This document shows, piece by piece, positions 58,584 through 64,000 of a stretch of DNA of 64,000 bases. Positions within the stretch are counted from its first letter, which is position 1, and every line of letters begins with the position of its first letter. A program made the position numbers and the translations under genes. This DNA is from Paraphysoderma sedebokerense (lineage: Eukaryota; Blastocladiomycota; Physodermatomycetes; Physodermatales; Physodermataceae), in assembly GCA_025602915.1 (NCBI GenBank), contig JAHLJZ010000064.1, forward strand, positions 62,001 through 126,000, given 5' to 3'. The notes beneath the pieces are model-generated. The model worked only from the letters and a program-made list of their open reading frames with translations, was not told the origin of the DNA and made no database searches.

Positions 58584-61500
58584 CTAATTTTGAATTTCTA
58601 CATAAGTAGCCGGTACATATCCTTCTCTCCCGTCCTTCTGAATTTTCCACCAGTCCCCATCACTACCATCGACCACAACAACTTGTTCGCCTTCTGTCAA
58701 CCCAATTTCATCTTCTTGCGCAGCTGTATAGTCATACAAAGCTACGGCTTTTACAGATGTCTCCAATGTTTGACCCGCTGCTCCATGGTCGCCTGCAGAG
58801 TTTGATTCAATCTCTACATAAGTCTTGGGAAACCAACCCCACTTATCATTCTTCTGATCAACCATCCCGTACCACCATTCACCATCTTCTTTGGACATGT
58901 CAGCCCATATGTAGTCGTTCTCATTAAAACTTAGATCATCGGTATCTTTGCCGGGATAGTCGTATAACGCTTTGACGAGGGTAAGGTCCGGTTCTGTCGA
59001 ATTTACAAAAAATAATGAGATATAAGAATTAGAATGCATATGAATTTCAAGTCTTACCTCGCTGGCTGCTTTCAGCAACGGTTTGATTCTGGTTCCAAAT
59101 ATCGTCATTTGGGTCCTTCCTCGAACCTCCACTTCCAGTGCCAGTATTGCGTCCGAATATTCCTTCCAGCATTTTGGCTTTATCTTTCATATTTTCTTTC
59201 CCGATTCCCAAACTTGCACTTTGCTCTGCGACAACACCACTTGTGTCCCAATCTTCGTCAAATGGATTAACCGCCTTGGGTGTTTGTTCTACTTTAGCTG
59301 GGGGCGAACTGTGAGATTGCTGGACTTGAACAGTGGAGCGTTTGGATAACCAGTCATTAGAGGGACGGCGGTCGATTCGAGATGAGGTTGACAACGTCTG
59401 GGATCCCTGGGCTGTCGACGCTGACGTTGAAGAGCCGAACAAAGACGATGCAAGTGACTTCACAGATACCTTGGGCTCGTTAGCCAAAGTATTCGCGGAG
59501 TCAGTCACATTCGTAGCTCCCGGTGGCACAAGTTCCCAATCGTCTTCCGTAGCCGTTGATGCTGTTCCGGACCGAGATTGAGCCCCTTTCCCATGTTGCT
59601 TTTTGTATTCTTCTTCATCTGATTTAACTTTAGCTGATTGTTTCTCTATTTCTTTAGCCTTTTCTCTAGCAATTCTAGAAGCCGTGGCGATCGCATTGGG
59701 ATCATATGATTCAGAACTTGAGGCGGATGCATCCGGTCGCTTGGCTTGCTGCTCGCTTTCTAACTTTTGAGCAGGTACTTCACTTGATGCTTTGATTGGC
59801 GACGTTGCTCTTGGTGACAATGGGGGCACAGTTGCTGAAGACGGCACCGACAAAAGCGAAGATTCCCAAGATGAATTTGAATTTGAAGCAGACAACGAAG
59901 GCGAAGGTTGCTTTGGAATGTTAAATGAAGCTGATGGTGACTTTACTGATGGGCTCGTGGGCGATGACGTATAGTCAGGTTTAATCAATTTTGGAGCGTT
60001 GTCACTATCAATTGTTGATTTAGACATATACCTAGCTAACTCGTCTTCTACTGATGTAAATGTTGCAGAAAACGAACTAGAATTGTCGACAGGCTTTTCG
60101 GCAAAGGAGGTGGAGGTCGGAGAAGAAATTGATGTTGGAGTGTTTGAACCAGATCGAAGCTTTTGTAATTGAGATATCAACTCCTTGGTTTTGTCACTCG
60201 AAGTCGATGTCGTTGGAGAGTTCACGGGCTTCGAAAATGAACTCGTTAAAGATTGTACTTTACTCGATGCTGTGGATTTGTTATCGACTGAAGCTGACGG
60301 TTTTGTGGGTTTACCAGTTTCAACTAGTTCATACTTAATGAATTGTTTGACATCCCACGGAACATCAGACCCTTCTTCGTATTTTGACTTCTCCCTTTCT
60401 CGCTCTCTTGCTTTTTGATCTAGCCGATCCAACTCATTATTCATATTCCTCAAAATGTTTTCTTTATCTTTCAAGACATCAGTTGCGGGAGACCCAGAAC
60501 TGGATTCACCGACACCTAAACCAACTACCTTGTCCACTTCGGTCAGCTTTGAGGATTTTTCATCTTCGATTCTTTTTGTTTCACTTTCAATTCGTTTTAA
60601 TGCCTCCTTTTGTTCCGCCGACAGTGCGCTAGATCCTGACGCTGCGCCGGCACCAGATCCACCCGTTAACGAGGCTAAACGGGCAGCAAGCATCTGAGCA
60701 GCCTTTTGCTTAATCTTTTCTTCTTCCGTCAACGGTTTTGAACTATCAACCTGCGGGATAAAACTAGTCAAGGAAGGAGAGGAAGATGTGGATATAATGG
60801 GTGAATATTTGTGTTGCTTTCGATCTTTGATTTTGAACAATTCAATCCGCTGACTCGCGATGTCGGATTCGATCTCTCCGTACTGTTTTTTGAGGGATGC
60901 CAGTTCCGCCGTGTCTGAAGTGGATAGTGTTGTAGTGAATGAAGAAGAAGGTTGTAAGTGGTTTAATAGCACACGAAGGGAAGTCGCTCGGGAGTTATAC
61001 TCAGATGACAGGCGATCGAATTCCGAAGTCAATGATTTTAAAGAAGTGTGAAGCTCTCGAATCTCTTTTTTGATGGACTCGACACTCTCCGATGACGAAG
61101 TGGACAGCTTTGCAGAAGCAGATGAGAGTTCACGTTCTTTTTGGAGTGATTCTAAAATTTCCTTCTTCATTTTTATCTTTCTTTCGAGCTCTTCAATTCG
61201 TTCAGATCCTGATTTTCCGTCCGCTTTACCGATAGATTCTAGAGATTCCATACTTGCACCAGTGCCTGGTTTTCGCCGATGTTTTGAGACGTATCCGATG
61301 TCCTCGTCATCCTCTCGAACCTTTGGTGGGGTCTTTTTTCCAGAATTTCGTCTGCCGGAAGAAAACATTGAATAATCCTTTCGGAGCGATGGAGGAGATA
61401 CAGCTTTGTTTAACAAATCGCCCATCAGTTTTTCCTTCATCATGGAGACACTATCATCTAGATCTTTGTGGGAGGGTGGGACAAGTTCGGGAGGTAGGTT

Positions 61501-62853
61501 TTGTGGTAGATCAATCCCGTTAAGTTTTTGGTATATAAGGTGCATAGCCACAGCAAATTCATCGGCATTCAATTTACCGTTCCCGTGAATGTCAGCGAGG
61601 TTCCTATAAAAGATAATCAGTAAGAGAATTCAGTCAACCAACGACAACTTTAACAAACCAGATATGCATAAGTATATTTTGAGGTAATCCACTGGTGGTA
61701 AAGACTTGTCTCGCTTTATCCCCTGAAATGAGAAAAGCTTATTAGCTTTCTTCAATTGGCGCGCAAATTAATATTGATATTACCAGACAAATATCCAGAG
61801 TTGCCGACATCCCACGCTTTAAAAATTTGATCATATTTTGCCTTTTCATCGTTTGATACCGCCCACTGCAATTAATAGAATGAATAACAATTAACAATAT
61901 GACATGGTAGAATTGTCGACAATACTTAAACGTCAAGTTCACTTACTCTAACACCTGCACCGCCCATCATATTAGATGTGTTCAAAGCTCCGCTCATATC
62001 CAGCGGATTCATTCCTAAAGGTATAGCAGGATACTGCACCGATAAATCGAGTGTTGCGCCGTAATTCATTTCTTGCATGCCAGCTGGAGTACTTGCCATA
62101 CCCATTCCATAACCGGTATTGGTTAATCCCAACCCCATCGAAGATGTTCCCATAGACCCCATATTCGTGTTCATACCCATTCCAAGGTTTTGAGAGGAAG
62201 ATTGATTTGACATAGAAGAATAAGAAGAGCTCTGTGGGGAGTTCGAAGAGAACTGTCTGTTTGCGTTCACAATTTCATTCCGAACAGAGTCTGGCAGCGA
62301 GGATGGCACGGCATTTGAAGGATTTTGACTTCTCAAGGAACGGTTAGTCAGAAACATTGCGAGGGCAAATTCAGGGAATGAAAGCGATCCCGAGGTGGTC
62401 ATGTCCGAAAGAGTCCTATTATATTAGTTGGTGGCGAAATTGTCAGTCAGGGTATCGATTCAAACTGTCACCAAGAGTTATTCCCTGCAGAATAGTAATG
62501 AGTAAATACCATATCGTCCCCAGCACATTATTCGGCAATCCACTTTTCATAAATACTTCTCGGGCTTTGTTTGCTGGAGAGGACGAAGATACCGGTCAAA
62601 CACAACGAATGGCGGATATCGAAATATATAGGGCAAGGCAGAGAGAAAACAGAAGCATTGATTATTAATTCACATTCTTCATGATACCTAACTGTTATAG
62701 GTGAGAAATAACCGAAGAGTTACCAGGCAAGCGGGAATACAGGGAACCACTGGATGCGGTGAAGATATCAGCGTATCTCGACAGATCCGAGGCATCGATA
62801 AATGAGAGTGACAACGGCGGAATCGACGAAGACGAAGGGTTCGAATAATTCAT
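58584..62853 (-). CDS. EH-EH-coiled coil-SH3-SH3 endocytic scaffold, intersectin/Pan1-like, 1,246 aa
   Basis: Seven exons join in phase: 62853-62748, 62573-62510, 62415-61947, 61865-61784, 61722-61659, 61603-59058 and 58993-58584. EH domain 1 (about 10-90) has KAREVFMKSGLPNNVLGTIW and FPEFALAMFL. A Met/Gly/Asn-rich linker precedes EH domain 2 (about 213-300), which has the calcium-binding-like loops DVGNSGYLSGDKARQVF and DIHGNGKLNADEFAVAMHL. A coiled coil (RIEELERKIKMKKEILESLQ and onward) covers about 400-620. A long Ser/Pro-rich region follows. Two SH3 domains close the protein, LVKALYDYPGKDTDDLSF with WWYGM, and AVALYDYTAAQEDEIGLTEG with DWWKIQ and GYVPATYVE. The domain order matches intersectin (which has five SH3s) more than yeast Pan1 (none). 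It should act at clathrin/actin endocytic sites, together with the Sla2 encoded in this window. Confidence 0.9.
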
Positions 62854-63159
62854 ATGACTTAGAGAATTCCTATGTTGCTTGATATTAGAGAGCGAAAATG
62901 ATTGTGTGTTTACAGAAAGGTACGAATATATCAGAGGAACCGAGCGGACGGCGAATTCCAATTTTACGAACAGCGCATCAATTTGAGGTTGACGTGATCT
63001 CATCTGGTTATCGTATCGACACACTTTAAAGCATCACTTTTCATTTACAGTGGTATGGTTTTTATTACCGTTATCTGAATGACACAACAGAATTGTCGCT
63101 TTTCAACACTCTCGTGCCTACAATTCTATGTCACACTCTCTCTTGGGACGAGTGTACAT
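62854..63159. promoter_or_regulatory. Intergenic upstream of the EH/SH3 scaffold gene
   Basis: About 300 bp between the 3' end of NPL4 and the start of the scaffold gene on the same strand. No TATA or other gene is clear. Confidence 0.35.
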
Positions 63160-64000
63160 TTAACCTCTCGGTAATCCACAAATCTCGCAATCACTACTTC
63201 CAGCCGCGTTCTCAAAGGTACAATGTCTACATGCCCATTTAGCTCCCGAAACAGCGCTTGCACTTCCAGCACTATCTCGACGTTCTCCTGTGGCAGCGCT
63301 TGTACTTGTACTTGCAGAGGTACCCATCGTTTGATGTGCTGTGAAAGGGGCCAGTATGTATCGTCAGTCAACCTGTATTAATGTCGATAGAAATATATCA
63401 ACACTGACCTGATTCGCCAAGTACCATTTCCATTGTTCTCCAGGAATCAGTCCCTGTAAGTTTCGCAATCAATGAATCCAAGCTCTTGTCATTGTTAGGG
63501 GTGGTAGCGACTCGGCAAAGTAAATTGAACGTTTCCTATCATATATCGATAAACAAATCAATTTATCAAATCAATGGTGGAAATGAAAACAAACATACCG
63601 AATCTAACACCCCTAATTTCTTCACCATCAACAATAAGCCCCAATCAGAAACGCTATTCGTAAGATTTGATCCGGCCGAAGAAGCGCCAAATAAAGATCG
63701 GTATAGTGAACTGTGACTTTGACTCTCGACGCCATCTCGATTCGGCAAAGGAAACGTATGGGATCGGAAAAGGGGATTTGGAGACGACGGGAATCCATGA
63801 GTAACCTGAGTGATATCAATATGAAGTTAAACTTTTAAGATCAAGGTGCCACCGCCCATACAATATTGAATAAAAATCTCAAAACGTACATTTACGATCA
63901 GATAATCAACAGGAAAAGTGGGTTTGGCGCTGCCTTTTACTTCCACATTGTACTCATTCTTATACTTGTAAAAAACGTCAGGTACGTACAACTCTGGTGT
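63160..64000 (-). CDS. NPL4: NPL4 homologue, C-terminal part (runs off the window)
   Basis: Npl4 pairs with Ufd1 on Cdc48/p97 to unfold ubiquitinated proteins. Only the 3' exons are inside the window. Reading on the minus strand from 64000: [18 protein letters not shown] and [13 protein letters not shown], then [37 protein letters not shown] and [12 protein letters not shown], all in the order found in the Npl4 C-terminal domain. A Ser/Thr/Ala-rich linker leads to a RanBP2/NZF zinc finger [20 protein letters not shown], with stop TAA at 63160-63162. The NZF binds ubiquitin in animal NPLOC4 and is missing in yeast Npl4. The 5' part, with the UBX-like and zinc-finger N-terminal domains, lies beyond 64000. 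Confidence 0.92.

Overview
This is a eukaryotic, intron-rich nuclear window of about 40% GC. It most likely comes from an early-diverging zoosporic fungus (Blastocladiomycota or Chytridiomycota type). Typical fungal or opisthokont housekeeping genes are present: Sla2/End4, COG1, COA3, an ATP synthase f-like subunit and a secreted proteinase-K-type subtilase. Alongside them are genes usually missing from yeasts and moulds but kept by animals and flagellated relatives: a CatSper-beta-like sperm-channel subunit, ARL5, MRNIP, an intersectin-like EH-EH-SH3-SH3 protein and an NPL4 that ends in an NZF zinc finger. Introns are GT-AG and mostly 40-240 nt, exons go down to 4-24 nt, and many promoters carry TATA boxes. 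The lineage is inferred from gene content; no rRNA or other taxonomic marker is in the window.

Layout. 1-6.8 kb is sparse: a decayed MULE/FAR1-like transposase-derived gene, a spliced seven-transmembrane receptor-like gene, and a hairpin that could be a MITE. 6.8-13.2 kb holds COG1 (+) and an unrecognised gene (-). 13.7-20.4 kb is a head-to-tail duplication of 3,346 bp, apparently perfect. Each unit has a promoter with five phased ACCGCGGT palindromes, a zinc-ribbon protein gene and a convergent secreted Pro/Gln-rich protein gene. The duplication edge cuts a tRNA-Leu(AAG) gene, leaving one half copy and one whole copy. 20.6-24.7 kb holds MRNIP (-) and a Tyr/Gly-rich repeat gene interrupted by a 134-bp tandem array whose period is not a multiple of three. 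25.1-32.6 kb holds SLA2 and a disordered protein. 33-43 kb holds the subtilase, COA3, a zinc-domain-only Yvh1-like gene, ARL5, an LRR protein and the ATP synthase subunit. 43.7-52.1 kb holds the CatSper-beta-like gene and an IGHMBP2-like helicase, both on the minus strand. 52.5-64 kb holds an unrecognised 611-aa protein, a large mitochondrial PPR protein, the intersectin-like protein and the 3' part of NPL4.

Functional themes. There is no operon logic; the genes are independent units. Endocytosis and trafficking recur (SLA2, intersectin-like, ARL5, COG1), as do mitochondrial respiration (COA3, ATP synthase, PPR) and genome or protein quality control (MRNIP, IGHMBP2-like, NPL4, Yvh1-like). The most novel material is the recently duplicated cassette, the frame-cycling repeat gene, and the CatSper-beta-like gene as a sign of flagellar calcium signalling in a fungus. 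Exon structures were assembled by eye from splice sites and reading phase. Those that close to an integral reading frame are given exact coordinates.
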